DNA from: Sphingomonas sp. LT1P40
GTDB taxonomy: Bacteria > Pseudomonadota > Alphaproteobacteria > Sphingomonadales > Sphingomonadaceae
Direction: 5' to 3'
Assembly: GCF_036663835.1 (NCBI RefSeq)
Contig: NZ_JAXOJT010000002.1
Span: 1 to 64,000, forward strand
DNA: 64,000 nt
Made by a program: the position numbers and the translations under genes. Each line of letters begins with the position of its first letter. Within the stretch, counting starts at the first letter, position 1. Positions 7,561-16,877 of the stretch are shown here, piece after piece. Below the pieces are notes generated by a model, which searched no databases, had not been told where the DNA came from, and was given only the letters and a program-made list of their open reading frames with translations.

Positions 7561-10023
7561 ATGACCATGACGCGAAAGATCAGCCGGGCAGCTCAGGCGG
7601 CGGCGGCGATTGCGCTGACGATGCCGGTGGTGGCGATCGCACAGGCACAGACCTACAGCTTCGACATTCCGGCGCAGGATCTGGGCAGCGCGCTGCGCAA
7701 GTTCGCACAGACATCGCGTCAGCAGGTTTCGTTCAGTGGCTCGCTGGTGCGCGGACGCAACAATGTCGCGTTGCGCGGCAATCACAGCGTCGATGGCGGT
7801 CTCTCCATCCTGCTGCGTGGCACCGGCCTCACCGCGCGCCGAGCGGGTCGGGGCGTGCTGGTGATCCAGCGCGCCGACGCGGTCGTGACTCCCGCCGCGA
7901 TGCAGACCGAAGCGACCGGCAGCAGCGGCGCACAGATCGAGCGCGTTTCGGACGGCGGGGTCGAGGACGATGTCGTCGTCACCGCGACCAAGCGTTCGGA
8001 ACCGCTGCGCAGCATCGCCGGCAGCGTCAGCGCGCAAACCGGTGCGCAGCTCGCGGCGATCGGCGCACAGGAATATCGCGATTACCTGCCCCGCGTCCCC
8101 GGTGTCGCCTTTAACGAAGGCCCGCCCCAGAACGCCACGGTCGTCATCCGTGGCGTCGGCACCACCGCCGGGCTCGACCAGGGACAGGGGACGACCGGTT
8201 ATTTCATCAACGACATTCCGCTGACCGAACCCGGCTATGCCGTCATCATCCCCGATATCGACGCATTCGATGTCGAGCGGGTCGAGGTGCTGCGCGGGCC
8301 GCAGGGGTCGTTGTTCGGCTCCGCATCCTTGGGTGGCGCGATCAACTATATCGCCAGCCTCGCCGATGCGTCGGGCTTCGACGCCGCGATCGAGACCGCG
8401 CTGACCACCACCAAGAACGGTGCCGGACAATTGGGCTATCGCGCAAAGGGCATGGTCAACGTGCCGATCATCGCCGATAAGCTCGCCGCGCGCCTGACCG
8501 TCACGCAGCGTGTCGATCCCGGCTATATCGACAATGTCGGCACGGGGGTCGACGGATCGAACGATGTCGCCAATCTGGGCGTGCGCGGGTCGATCGTGTT
8601 CACGCCGGACGTGGATACCAAAATCAGCTATCTCGGCCTCTATTATCGCACGAAAAGCGACGACAAGAGCTTCTCTCAGCTTGCCATCGGCGAACTGGCG
8701 CGCAGTTCGGCGTTTCCGGAAACCGAACGCTATCTGACACAGATCCACTCGCTGCGCATGGATCATGATTTCGGCGCGGCGAACGTGTCGTTGCTGGCGT
8801 CGTACAACCACAAGGATGGCGATCTCTATTTCGACTTCACGCCATTTTACGGTTTTGTGAACCCCGGCAAGAACCATGTCTTTCTGCAAGCCGGAACCAG
8901 CAAGACCTGGTCGTTCGAGGGGCGTGTTGCATCCTCCAAAGGCGAGGTGTTCGACTGGCTGGTCGGTGCCACTTACATCAACACCGAAAAGCTGTTCGAG
9001 GAGCATCTGACCTCCCCCGGCGTCGCCGCCGCGCAACCTGCGGCGGCGGCTGCCGGACTGATTATCGGCGACGAATATTATTATGGCGACGGCGCGACCA
9101 AGGGCGAAGAGTCGGCGATCTTCGGCGAGGCCAGCCTGCATTTCGGCAAGCTGACGCTGACTGCCGGCGGGCGGCTGTTTGAGAACCGTCAGACCCGCTC
9201 GGGCAAGCAGATATTGTTCTTCTTCCCCACCCCCAACATCACCCTGCCCCAGACGCTGCGCGACGATGGTTTCACGCCCAAGGCATCGGTCAAATACACC
9301 TTCAACAGCGATGCGATGGTCTATGCGCTGGCGTCGAAGGGGTTTCGCTTCGGTTCGCCCAATCTGGGTCTCCTGCCGCTCGCCGGGTTCGTGACGCCCG
9401 ATGGCACGACATCGGACACGTTGTGGAATTACGAGGTGGGAACGCGTCTCTCCTTCCTCGACCGCAAGCTCCAGATCGACCTCACGGGGTTCTATATCGA
9501 CTGGACCAACCTCCAGGTCCGCCTCGTCCGGCCCGACAATTTCACTTATGGCGCAAATGCCGGTGCGGCGGAGATCAAGGGCGTCGAGGCCAGCGTCAAT
9601 CTGCGGCTCGGCGGGTTCAGCTATGTCGTGAACGCGACCTATCTGGACGCGAAGATCACCGAATCGATCCCGACCGCCAGCGGTCTGATCGCGGCGGGCA
9701 AGCGGCTGCCATCGGCGGCGGAATGGCGCATCTCGAACACGCTGAGCTATAATTTCGGCGGGGATGCACAGCCGGTGGTGACGTTCCTGCACCGCTATGT
9801 CTCGGATTCGCCGGGCTATCTCAACGACGCTACGATCTTCCCCGCTTACCATTTGTTCGATGCACGCGCGTCGGTAAAGCTGGCGGACATCGACCTGTCG
9901 CTGTTCGTGAACAATATCGGCGACAAGCGCGCGATCACCTTCGGCTATTCCGGCGGCGCGGGGGCGGAGCAATTCTATGTCCGCCCGCGCACCTTCGGCG
10001 TCCAGGCCGGCTGGTCGTTCTGA
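7561..10023 (+). CDS. TonB-dependent receptor with N-terminal STN signalling domain
   Basis: An 820-residue outer-membrane receptor. After a signal peptide ending around AIAQAQ, an STN domain (about YSFDIPAQDLGSALRKFAQ to VLVIQ) precedes the TonB-box/plug region (VVVTATKRSEPLRSI; RVEVLRGPQGSLFG) and a 22-strand-type barrel ending in the terminal aromatic W-S-F. STN domains couple ligand binding to a FecR protein, matching the gene upstream. The start is the ATG at 7561, with GGGGG 8-9 nt before it; a longer frame from a GTG at 7531 would begin almost at the inferred transcription start and is unlikely. The adjacent exported oligopeptidase hints that the ligand may be a peptide or peptide siderophore; this is inference. 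Confidence 0.93.
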   Translation: MTMTRKISRAAQAAAAIALTMPVVAIAQAQTYSFDIPAQDLGSALRKFAQTSRQQVSFSGSLVRGRNNVALRGNHSVDGGLSILLRGTGLTARRAGRGVLVIQRADAVVTPAAMQTEATGSSGAQIERVSDGGVEDDVVVTATKRSEPLRSIAGSVSAQTGAQLAAIGAQEYRDYLPRVPGVAFNEGPPQNATVVIRGVGTTAGLDQGQGTTGYFINDIPLTEPGYAVIIPDIDAFDVERVEVLRGPQGSLFGSASLGGAINYIASLADASGFDAAIETALTTTKNGAGQLGYRAKGMVNVPIIADKLAARLTVTQRVDPGYIDNVGTGVDGSNDVANLGVRGSIVFTPDVDTKISYLGLYYRTKSDDKSFSQLAIGELARSSAFPETERYLTQIHSLRMDHDFGAANVSLLASYNHKDGDLYFDFTPFYGFVNPGKNHVFLQAGTSKTWSFEGRVASSKGEVFDWLVGATYINTEKLFEEHLTSPGVAAAQPAAAAAGLIIGDEYYYGDGATKGEESAIFGEASLHFGKLTLTAGGRLFENRQTRSGKQILFFFPTPNITLPQTLRDDGFTPKASVKYTFNSDAMVYALASKGFRFGSPNLGLLPLAGFVTPDGTTSDTLWNYEVGTRLSFLDRKLQIDLTGFYIDWTNLQVRLVRPDNFTYGANAGAAEIKGVEASVNLRLGGFSYVVNATYLDAKITESIPTASGLIAAGKRLPSAAEWRISNTLSYNFGGDAQPVVTFLHRYVSDSPGYLNDATIFPAYHLFDARASVKLADIDLSLFVNNIGDKRAITFGYSGGAGAEQFYVRPRTFGVQAGWSF

Positions 10024-10024
10024 C

Positions 10025-12208
10025 ATGAACCGGCGTCAGGCATCCGCATCGCTCTTCGCTCTCACCGCCGCGATGTTCGCACGGACGCCGGACGCATTCG
10101 CGGCGGCAGGGAAATGGCCCCTGCCGCCGCAGCCCCCGCGAAGGCCGCAAAGCGTCGGCAATTTCGGGCACAAGCGCATCGACGACTATGCGTGGATGCG
10201 TCCCGCCGACTGGCAGGCGGTGCTGCGCGATCCCTCGACGCTCGACGCGCCGATCGCGGCGGCGGTGAAGGCCGAGAATGACTATACCGACGCGATGCTC
10301 GCCCCCGCCGCGCCGTTGGTCGCCAAACTGCGCGCGCGCGCCGACGCCCTCTACGCCATCGACGATCAGAAGCTGGAAGTCGAGGATGGCGGTTATCTCT
10401 ATTACACGCGCAAATCGGCGGTCGACGATCAGGCCGCCTATGTCCGTCGTCCGGTCGCGGGCGGGCCTGAGCAGCTACTGATCGACGTGGGCGCAGAGGC
10501 GGCGAACAAGCCGTTCTTTGCAATCCACTGGAACGGCGTCGTGCGCAGCCCGGACGGAAAGCTGTTCGGATGGGCACAGGATCTGACCGGCTCCGGCATC
10601 TTCCAGCTGCGCGTGCGCGACATGGCGACGGGCAAGCTGGTGGTGGACGATCTGAACGAAGGTCATGGCGGGATGGCCTTCGACCCCGCCGGACGCTATC
10701 TCTATTGGGTCGGGCGCAACGCCACCGGCACCGCCAATTCGGTGTGGCGGCGCGATATGCAGACCGGCGCCGACGTAAAGCTTCATGCCGAGGACGATCC
10801 CTCCTTCTTCATCGACCTGCGCACGCTGAAATCGGGCAAGTTCGTAATGTTCCGCATGATGAACGGCGCGCAGACCGAGGCATGGCTGATCCCCGCCGGG
10901 GAGCCGGAGCGCAAGCCGATCCTGGTGGCGAAACGCGCGCCCGATCTGCGCTACGATGTCGAGCATTGGAATGACCAACTCGTCATCCTGACCGATGCCG
11001 ATGGCGCGACCGACCAGAAGCTGATGACCGCACCGGTCGAAACACCAGGCAAGGCGCATTGGAAGCCGCTGGTTGCGCATCAACCGGGGCGCTTCATTGC
11101 CGCGATTCACCCGTTCCGCGATCATCTGGTGCGGGAGGAATGGCGCGATGCGCTGCCCCGGCTGGTGGTGATGGGCCGCGACGGCAAAGAGCGGAACGTT
11201 GCGTTCGACGAGCCCGCCTATGCGCTGACCATGCCATCGGGTCAGGGCTGGGACGTGGCCGCGCCTGCATTTTCCTATCAGTCGCCGCGCCTGCCCAAAC
11301 GTGCCTATCGTCTGACGCTGGCCGATGGCCGCGCGTCGCCGACCCATGCGCCGAAACCCACCCCCGGCTACGATCCTGCCCGCTATGTCGTCGAGCGGAT
11401 CGTGGCGAAGGCGGATGACGGCGCGCTGGTGCCGATCACCTTGCTGCGCGCAAAGGGCGCGGTGCGCGACGGCAAGGCACCGTTGTTCCTCTACGGATAC
11501 GGTTCATATGGCGCGACGATCGATGCCGATTTCCGCCCCGGTGCGCTGGCGCTGGTCGATCAGGGCTGGACCTGCGCCATCGCGCATGTACGCGGCGGGG
11601 CGGAGCGCGGCAATGACTGGTGGCGGTCGGTGCTGCGCAAGGGGAAGAAGAGGACGTTCACCGATTTCATCGCTTGTGCCGAGCATCTGATTGCGCAGCG
11701 ATATACTGCGAAGGGGCGCATCGTCGCGCATGGCTATTCGGCGGGCGGCCTGTTGATGGGTGCGGTCTATGTGATGCGGCCCGATCTGTGGGCCGGCGTG
11801 ATCGCGCAGGTGCCGTTCGTCGATCCGCTCAACACGATGGACTATTTCGAGAGCCATCCGCTGGGCACCACCGCATTGCCGATCTGGGGCGATCCGCGCA
11901 TTCCTGCCGAGTTCGCCTATATCGCCAGCTATTCGCCCTACGACAATCTGAAGGCGGCACCCTATCCGGCGTTGCTTGCCACCGGCAATGTCGCGGATGA
12001 GCGGGTGTCGTTCTTCGAGCCGCTCAAGTTCGCGGTGAAAGCGCGCCATCTGACGACCGCGGGCAACCCGGTGATGGCCAAGATCAGCATGATCGGCGGC
12101 CATGTCTTTCCGGCGGGATCGGAAGCCGCCCGCGCACAGGACGCGATGTTCGGCGGCTTTGCGATCTGGGCGGCGGATCGCAAATGGGGTGCCGTGCCAC
12201 AGCGTTGA
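10025..12208 (+). CDS. Exported prolyl oligopeptidase-family (S9A) peptidase
   Basis: A 727-residue serine peptidase: an N-terminal export signal (MNRRQ followed by a hydrophobic run to AFAAAG, possibly a Tat signal), a beta-propeller domain, and a C-terminal alpha/beta-hydrolase domain. The nucleophile elbow GYSAGG places Ser572; Asp658 (in VADERV) and His693 (in GGHVF) complete the triad as in oligopeptidase B. It would cut short peptides in the periplasm or outside the cell. The ATG at 10025 starts one base after the receptor stop, so the two genes are almost certainly cotranscribed. A longer frame from 9977 would overlap the receptor end and lacks a signal peptide. Its stop lies 3 bp from the convergent efflux operon, leaving no room for a terminator between them. 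Confidence 0.92.
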   Translation: MNRRQASASLFALTAAMFARTPDAFAAAGKWPLPPQPPRRPQSVGNFGHKRIDDYAWMRPADWQAVLRDPSTLDAPIAAAVKAENDYTDAMLAPAAPLVAKLRARADALYAIDDQKLEVEDGGYLYYTRKSAVDDQAAYVRRPVAGGPEQLLIDVGAEAANKPFFAIHWNGVVRSPDGKLFGWAQDLTGSGIFQLRVRDMATGKLVVDDLNEGHGGMAFDPAGRYLYWVGRNATGTANSVWRRDMQTGADVKLHAEDDPSFFIDLRTLKSGKFVMFRMMNGAQTEAWLIPAGEPERKPILVAKRAPDLRYDVEHWNDQLVILTDADGATDQKLMTAPVETPGKAHWKPLVAHQPGRFIAAIHPFRDHLVREEWRDALPRLVVMGRDGKERNVAFDEPAYALTMPSGQGWDVAAPAFSYQSPRLPKRAYRLTLADGRASPTHAPKPTPGYDPARYVVERIVAKADDGALVPITLLRAKGAVRDGKAPLFLYGYGSYGATIDADFRPGALALVDQGWTCAIAHVRGGAERGNDWWRSVLRKGKKRTFTDFIACAEHLIAQRYTAKGRIVAHGYSAGGLLMGAVYVMRPDLWAGVIAQVPFVDPLNTMDYFESHPLGTTALPIWGDPRIPAEFAYIASYSPYDNLKAAPYPALLATGNVADERVSFFEPLKFAVKARHLTTAGNPVMAKISMIGGHVFPAGSEAARAQDAMFGGFAIWAADRKWGAVPQR

Positions 12209-12211
12209 CGA

Positions 12212-13621
12212 TCACGACCGATCTCGCCATCCCCCGGCAAGCGCCTTGAACAGGTCAATCTGTGCACTTGCGATGTTCGCGTCGGTCGCCGCAAGTTGCG
12301 CCTCCGCTTCAGCAAAGCTGCGTTCGGCATCAAGCAAGACGAGGCCGTCAACCTGCCCTTCGCGCTGCTGCGCGCGGACGATGCGCGCGGCCCGTTCAGC
12401 GGCGTCGCGCGCGGCCTGAAGCGCGATGCGGCGGTCAAGCGTGCGGGCATAGACCGACAGCGCGGTTTCGGTTTCCCGAAGCGCGCCCAGCACGGCACCG
12501 TCGAACGTCGCCAGTTCGGCGCGGGTGTCTGCTTCCGCGCCAGCAATCCGCGCGCGGGCGGCGGCGTGGTCGGTGAACGACCAGTTGATCAGCGAGCCGA
12601 GCAGCCAGCGGAGGGGGCCGCCGCCGAAAACGTCGCCGATATTGCTGCCGGTCGAGCCGATCGATGCGCCCAGGGTGATGCGCGGATAGAGATCGGCGGT
12701 GGCTACGCCGATCCGTGCGGTCGCGGCGGCGAGGCGGCGTTCGGCCGCGCGGATGTCGGGGCGGCGTGCGAGCAATTGCGCACCGTCGCCGACCGGAATC
12801 GGCTGGTCGAGCCGCAGCGTGGAGACACGCTGCGCGGCGATCGGGGGCAGTTCGGACGGGGCGCGGCCGGTTAGCGTGGCAAGCCGGAACAACGCTGCGT
12901 CGCGCTCCGCTGCGAGCGCTGGAATGTCCGCCTCACGCTGGTTGCGTAGCGTAGCGATGCGCGCGGTATCGAGGCCTGTGGTCAGCCCGACTTCGCGGCG
13001 CCGATCGGTGAGGGTGAGCGATCGATCGAGCAAGGCGACGATCCGTCCCGCCACCGCGATGCGTTCGGCGGCAGACGCAGCGTCGGCATAGGCACGCGCG
13101 GTTTCGGCAACGACCGCGATGCGCACGGCTTCGACATCGGCTTCCGCCGCGCCAAGCTCGCCGCGTGCCGCCTCGACGCTGCGCGATACCCGGCCGAACA
13201 GATCGACTTCATAGGCGACGTCGAGCCCGGCATCGATCGACCAGTCTTCGCGCCGCGTACCGGGGCCGCGCTGGCTTTCCGATGCGCGCCCGTAATTCGC
13301 GCCGGCGCCGACGCCGACTTCGGGCAAGCGGTTGGTACGGACTTCGCGGAGCATGGCGCGTGCCTTGTCCAGCCGCGCGACCGCGACGCGGATATCGGTG
13401 TTGGCGGCGCGTGCATCGGCGATCAGCTGGTCGAGCACCGGATCGTCGTACAGCCGCCACCAGTCGGCAGCGACGGGCGCGAGTGGATCAACCGCCGGGC
13501 TGGTCGCCGCGACAAACTTGCCCGCGGCTGCGGACGGGGTTTGCGGCGCGGCATAATCGGGGCCGGTGGCACAGGCGGCGAGTGCCAATGCGGAAGCGGC
13601 AGTCATCAGGTTGCGAAACAT
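12212..13621 (-). CDS. RND efflux outer-membrane channel lipoprotein (NodT/OprM type)
   Basis: A 469-residue outer-membrane factor with a lipoprotein signal (ALALAAC, acylated Cys about 17) and two repeats of the outer-membrane efflux protein domain (helix-rich; e.g. ARPDIRAAERRLAAA). It would form the trimeric TolC-like exit duct for the pump encoded upstream. It is the last gene of the minus-strand operon, 18 bp after the permease. Length and order (adaptor, pump, channel) match MexEF-OprN-like systems. Confidence 0.93.
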   Translation of the reverse strand: MFRNLMTAASALALAACATGPDYAAPQTPSAAAGKFVAATSPAVDPLAPVAADWWRLYDDPVLDQLIADARAANTDIRVAVARLDKARAMLREVRTNRLPEVGVGAGANYGRASESQRGPGTRREDWSIDAGLDVAYEVDLFGRVSRSVEAARGELGAAEADVEAVRIAVVAETARAYADAASAAERIAVAGRIVALLDRSLTLTDRRREVGLTTGLDTARIATLRNQREADIPALAAERDAALFRLATLTGRAPSELPPIAAQRVSTLRLDQPIPVGDGAQLLARRPDIRAAERRLAAATARIGVATADLYPRITLGASIGSTGSNIGDVFGGGPLRWLLGSLINWSFTDHAAARARIAGAEADTRAELATFDGAVLGALRETETALSVYARTLDRRIALQAARDAAERAARIVRAQQREGQVDGLVLLDAERSFAEAEAQLAATDANIASAQIDLFKALAGGWRDRS

Positions 13622-13639
13622 GGCTTGCGCCTTTCTTAA

Positions 13640-16600
13640 TTATTCGGCGGGCTGCAGGTCGGCGGCTGGCGTGGGGCGCGAGCGCCCCATCCGGTAGGCC
13701 AACGCGCGGCAGGCGACGTAGAAGGTCGGCGTGAAGACGAGCCCGAACAGGGTGACGCCGATCATGCCGTAGAACACCGCCGTCCCCAGTGCCTGACGCA
13801 GTTCCCAGCCCGGGCCCGATGCCGTCACCAGTGGCAGCACGCCGAGGATGAAGGCAAAGCTGGTCATCAGGATCGGACGAAGCCGCACACGTGCCGCCTC
13901 GACCGCTGCCTCCAGCGCGGTGGCCCCGCGTTCCTCGGCCTGTTTGGCGAACTCCACGATCAGGATCGCGTTCTTCGCCGCCAGACCGATCAGCACGATC
14001 AGGCCGATTTGCGTAAGGATATTGTTGTCCAGCCCGCGAATGTTCACGCCCAGCATCGCCGCCAACAGCGTCATCGGCACGATCAGGATGATCGAGATCG
14101 GCAGCATCAGGCTCTCGAACTGCGCCGCCAGCACCAGGAAGACGAACACCACCGACAGCGCGAAGACAAGCGCCGCGACATTGCCCGCCGCCTTTTGCTG
14201 AAAGGCGAGATCGGTCCATTCCGCCGCAAACCCCTGCGGCAGATCCTTGGCGATGACCTCCATTCGCGCCAGCGACTGGCCGGTCGAATAGCCGGGCGCG
14301 GTGTCGCCATCGACCTCGACCGCGGGGAACAGGTTGAAGCGCGTCACGCGATACGGGCCGGTGCGATCCTGAAAGGTCGCCACCGCGCCGATCGGCACCA
14401 TCCCGCCACTGTTCGACCGCGTCTTCAACTGCGCGATGTCGGCGGGATCGTCACGGTACTGCGCGTCGGCCTGCGCCGTCACACGGAAGGTGCGGCCGAG
14501 CAGGTTGAAGTCATTGACATAGGATGAGCCGAGATAAACCTGCATCGCCTCGAACACGCGCGCTGCGGGCACGCCGAGCATATCGGCCTTGGCACGATCG
14601 ATATCGGCATAGACGCGCGGAGTCGCGGTGTTGAACAGCGTGTAGACGTTGGCCAACTCCTTGCTCTTGTGCGCCTCGCCGATCACCCCACCGGCGGCCT
14701 TTTCGAGCGCCTCGTAACCCGCGCCGCTGCGGTCCTGAACCATCATGCGATAGCCGCCGCCATTGCCGATGCCCTGGATCGCGGGCGGCGGCAGGACGAA
14801 GGTGAACGCTTCGTTGATGTCGGCTAGTGCGCCGCGCATGCCCGCGACAATATTCGCTTCCGTCATGTCGGTCCCGGCACGCTCGGCGAACGGCTTGAAC
14901 GTGATATAGGCGGCCGCACCGTTCGATGCCTGGGTGCTCGATGCGCCGTCGAAACCGGAGAACATGACTGCAGCCTCGGTGCCGGGCACTTCGAGCAGCT
15001 TCTTCACCGCATTCTTCAGCACGCGGTCGGTTTCCTGGATCGAACTGCCCGCAGGCAACTGGATCGCGGCGAGGGCATAGCCCTGGTCCTGCGCGGGAAT
15101 GAACCCGACCGGGGTGGACCAGAAGATTGCGCCGGTTGCCAGCACCAGCCCGCCATAGACCGCGAACATACGCTTCGGGGCCGCTGCCAGACGCGCAGTG
15201 ATCGCCGCATACCACTCACCGAGCCGGTCGAAGTGGCGGTTGAACCATGCCCCCGCCCGCCACGTCCAGCGCCGCCAGCCGCGCTCCGGTACCACCTCCA
15301 GCTTGGGCCGGAGCAGCATCGCGGCGAGCGCAGGCGACAGTGTGAGCGAGAGAACCAGCGAGATGATCGTCGCGCTAGCGATCGTCACCGCAAACTGGCG
15401 ATAGAATTCGCCGGTGATACCGGTGAGGAAGGTGGTCGGCACGAACACCGCGCACAGCACCAGCACGATCGCCACCAGCGCCGCCGACACTTCGTCCATC
15501 GACTTGTGCGCCGCTTCGCGCGGGGAGAGGCCGTGTTCGAGGTTGCGTTCGACATTCTCCACCACGACGATCGCGTCGTCGACGACGATGCCGATCGCCA
15601 GCACCAACCCGAACATCGAGAGCGTGTTGAGCGAATAGCCCAGCGACGCCAGCACCGCGAAGGTGCCGATCAGCGACACCGGAATGGCAACGATCGGGAT
15701 GATTGCGGCACGCCAGCTTTGCAGGAAAACGAGGATGACGAGCACCACGAGCAACACTGCTTCGAGCAATGTCATCGCCACCGCGTCCATCGATTCGCTG
15801 ATGAACTCGGTCGGGTTCCAGATGATCCGGTATTCAAGACCCTTGGGGAAGCTCTTGGCGGCATCGGCCAGTTCGGCCTTTATGCCTTCGGCTGCTGCGA
15901 GCGCGTTGGTGCCAGGGCGCTGCGTGACGCCCATGATGATCGAGTCCTGGCCCGAGAGATAGGCGTTGACGCCGTAATCCTCGGCACCCAGTTCGACCCG
16001 CGCAACGTCGCGGACGCGCGTGATCGCGCCGGTGGCGTCGGTGCGGACGATGATGTCGGCGAATTCGTCGGCGGTCTTGAAGCGGCCCTGTGTCTCGACG
16101 CTCAGCTGCTGTGTCGCGCCGGTATCGAATGGGGGTTGGCCAACGGTGCCGGATGCGACCTGAACATTCTGTGCGCGCAATGCCGCGACCACTTCACCGG
16201 CGGTCAGGCCCAGCTGCGATGTACGACCGGGATCGATCCACACGCGCATCGCATAGTCGCGCGCGCCGAACACCTGAACGTCGCCGATCCCGTCGACGCG
16301 CGTCAGCCGGTCCTTGATTTGCGTCAGCGCATAGTTGGAGACATAGCCGCGATCGAGCGACCCGTCGGGCGACAGGACGTTGATCGCCATCAGCCAGGAC
16401 GGCGACGTCTTGCGCACGACCACGCCCTGCCGCCGCACTTCCTCGGGCAGGCTCGGTTCGGCCAGCGCGACGCGGTTCTGCACCAGCACCTGCGCGGTAT
16501 CGAGGTCGGTGCCGAGCTTGAAGGTGACGGTGATCGTCACCCGCCCGTCGCCGGTCGATTGCGACGACTGGTACAGCATGTCGTCGACGCCGTTGATCTG

Positions 16601-16807
16601 TTGCTCGATCGGGGCCGCGACCGTGTCGGCGACCGTCTCGGCCGATGCGCCGGGATAATTGGCGGCGACCGTCACCGTTGGCGGAACGACGGCGGGGAAT
16701 TGCGACACCGGCAGCCCGAAATAAGCGAAGGCCCCGATGATCGTGATGAGGATCGCGATCACGCCTGCAAAGATCGGGCGGCGGATGAAGAAATGACTGA
16801 AACGCAT
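13640..16807 (-). CDS. RND multidrug efflux permease (AcrB/MexF family, HAE1)
   Basis: A 1,055-residue inner-membrane proton/drug antiporter, the normal length for HAE1 RND pumps. It starts with the typical FSHFFIRRPIFAGVIAI helix, followed by two large periplasmic loops and twelve membrane helices. The proton-relay pair lies in GIVVDDAIVVVENVERN at about residues 405-410. It takes up drugs from the periplasm and outer membrane leaflet and works with the adaptor upstream and the channel downstream. The start ATG at 16807 follows a strong intercistronic hairpin (16827-16854), which may protect or uncouple this part of the mRNA. Confidence 0.96.
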   Translation of the reverse strand: MRFSHFFIRRPIFAGVIAILITIIGAFAYFGLPVSQFPAVVPPTVTVAANYPGASAETVADTVAAPIEQQINGVDDMLYQSSQSTGDGRVTITVTFKLGTDLDTAQVLVQNRVALAEPSLPEEVRRQGVVVRKTSPSWLMAINVLSPDGSLDRGYVSNYALTQIKDRLTRVDGIGDVQVFGARDYAMRVWIDPGRTSQLGLTAGEVVAALRAQNVQVASGTVGQPPFDTGATQQLSVETQGRFKTADEFADIIVRTDATGAITRVRDVARVELGAEDYGVNAYLSGQDSIIMGVTQRPGTNALAAAEGIKAELADAAKSFPKGLEYRIIWNPTEFISESMDAVAMTLLEAVLLVVLVILVFLQSWRAAIIPIVAIPVSLIGTFAVLASLGYSLNTLSMFGLVLAIGIVVDDAIVVVENVERNLEHGLSPREAAHKSMDEVSAALVAIVLVLCAVFVPTTFLTGITGEFYRQFAVTIASATIISLVLSLTLSPALAAMLLRPKLEVVPERGWRRWTWRAGAWFNRHFDRLGEWYAAITARLAAAPKRMFAVYGGLVLATGAIFWSTPVGFIPAQDQGYALAAIQLPAGSSIQETDRVLKNAVKKLLEVPGTEAAVMFSGFDGASSTQASNGAAAYITFKPFAERAGTDMTEANIVAGMRGALADINEAFTFVLPPPAIQGIGNGGGYRMMVQDRSGAGYEALEKAAGGVIGEAHKSKELANVYTLFNTATPRVYADIDRAKADMLGVPAARVFEAMQVYLGSSYVNDFNLLGRTFRVTAQADAQYRDDPADIAQLKTRSNSGGMVPIGAVATFQDRTGPYRVTRFNLFPAVEVDGDTAPGYSTGQSLARMEVIAKDLPQGFAAEWTDLAFQQKAAGNVAALVFALSVVFVFLVLAAQFESLMLPISIILIVPMTLLAAMLGVNIRGLDNNILTQIGLIVLIGLAAKNAILIVEFAKQAEERGATALEAAVEAARVRLRPILMTSFAFILGVLPLVTASGPGWELRQALGTAVFYGMIGVTLFGLVFTPTFYVACRALAYRMGRSRPTPAADLQPAE

Positions 16808-16826
16808 CGGGCAAAGCCTCGGCTTG

Positions 16827-16854
16827 CGCCGCCCGCTTATGCGCGGGCGGCGCT
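16827..16854 (-). other. Intercistronic hairpin between adaptor and pump genes
   Basis: A perfect 11-bp GC-rich stem (GCGCCGCCCGC pairing with GCGGGCGGCGC) with a 6-nt loop lies in the 70-bp gap between adaptor stop and pump start. On the minus-strand transcript it is not followed by a U-run, so it is more likely an mRNA-stability or translation element than an intrinsic terminator. Confidence 0.6.
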
Positions 16855-16877
16855 GATTTCATTGATGTGCGGCGGCG

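Noticed and set aside
7546..10026. An 826-codon open frame on the minus strand, antisense to the STN TonB receptor
   Set aside because: Its composition (many Arg, Asp, His, Gln without a domain) is that expected from the complementary strand of a GC-rich gene; the plus-strand frame has a complete receptor architecture.
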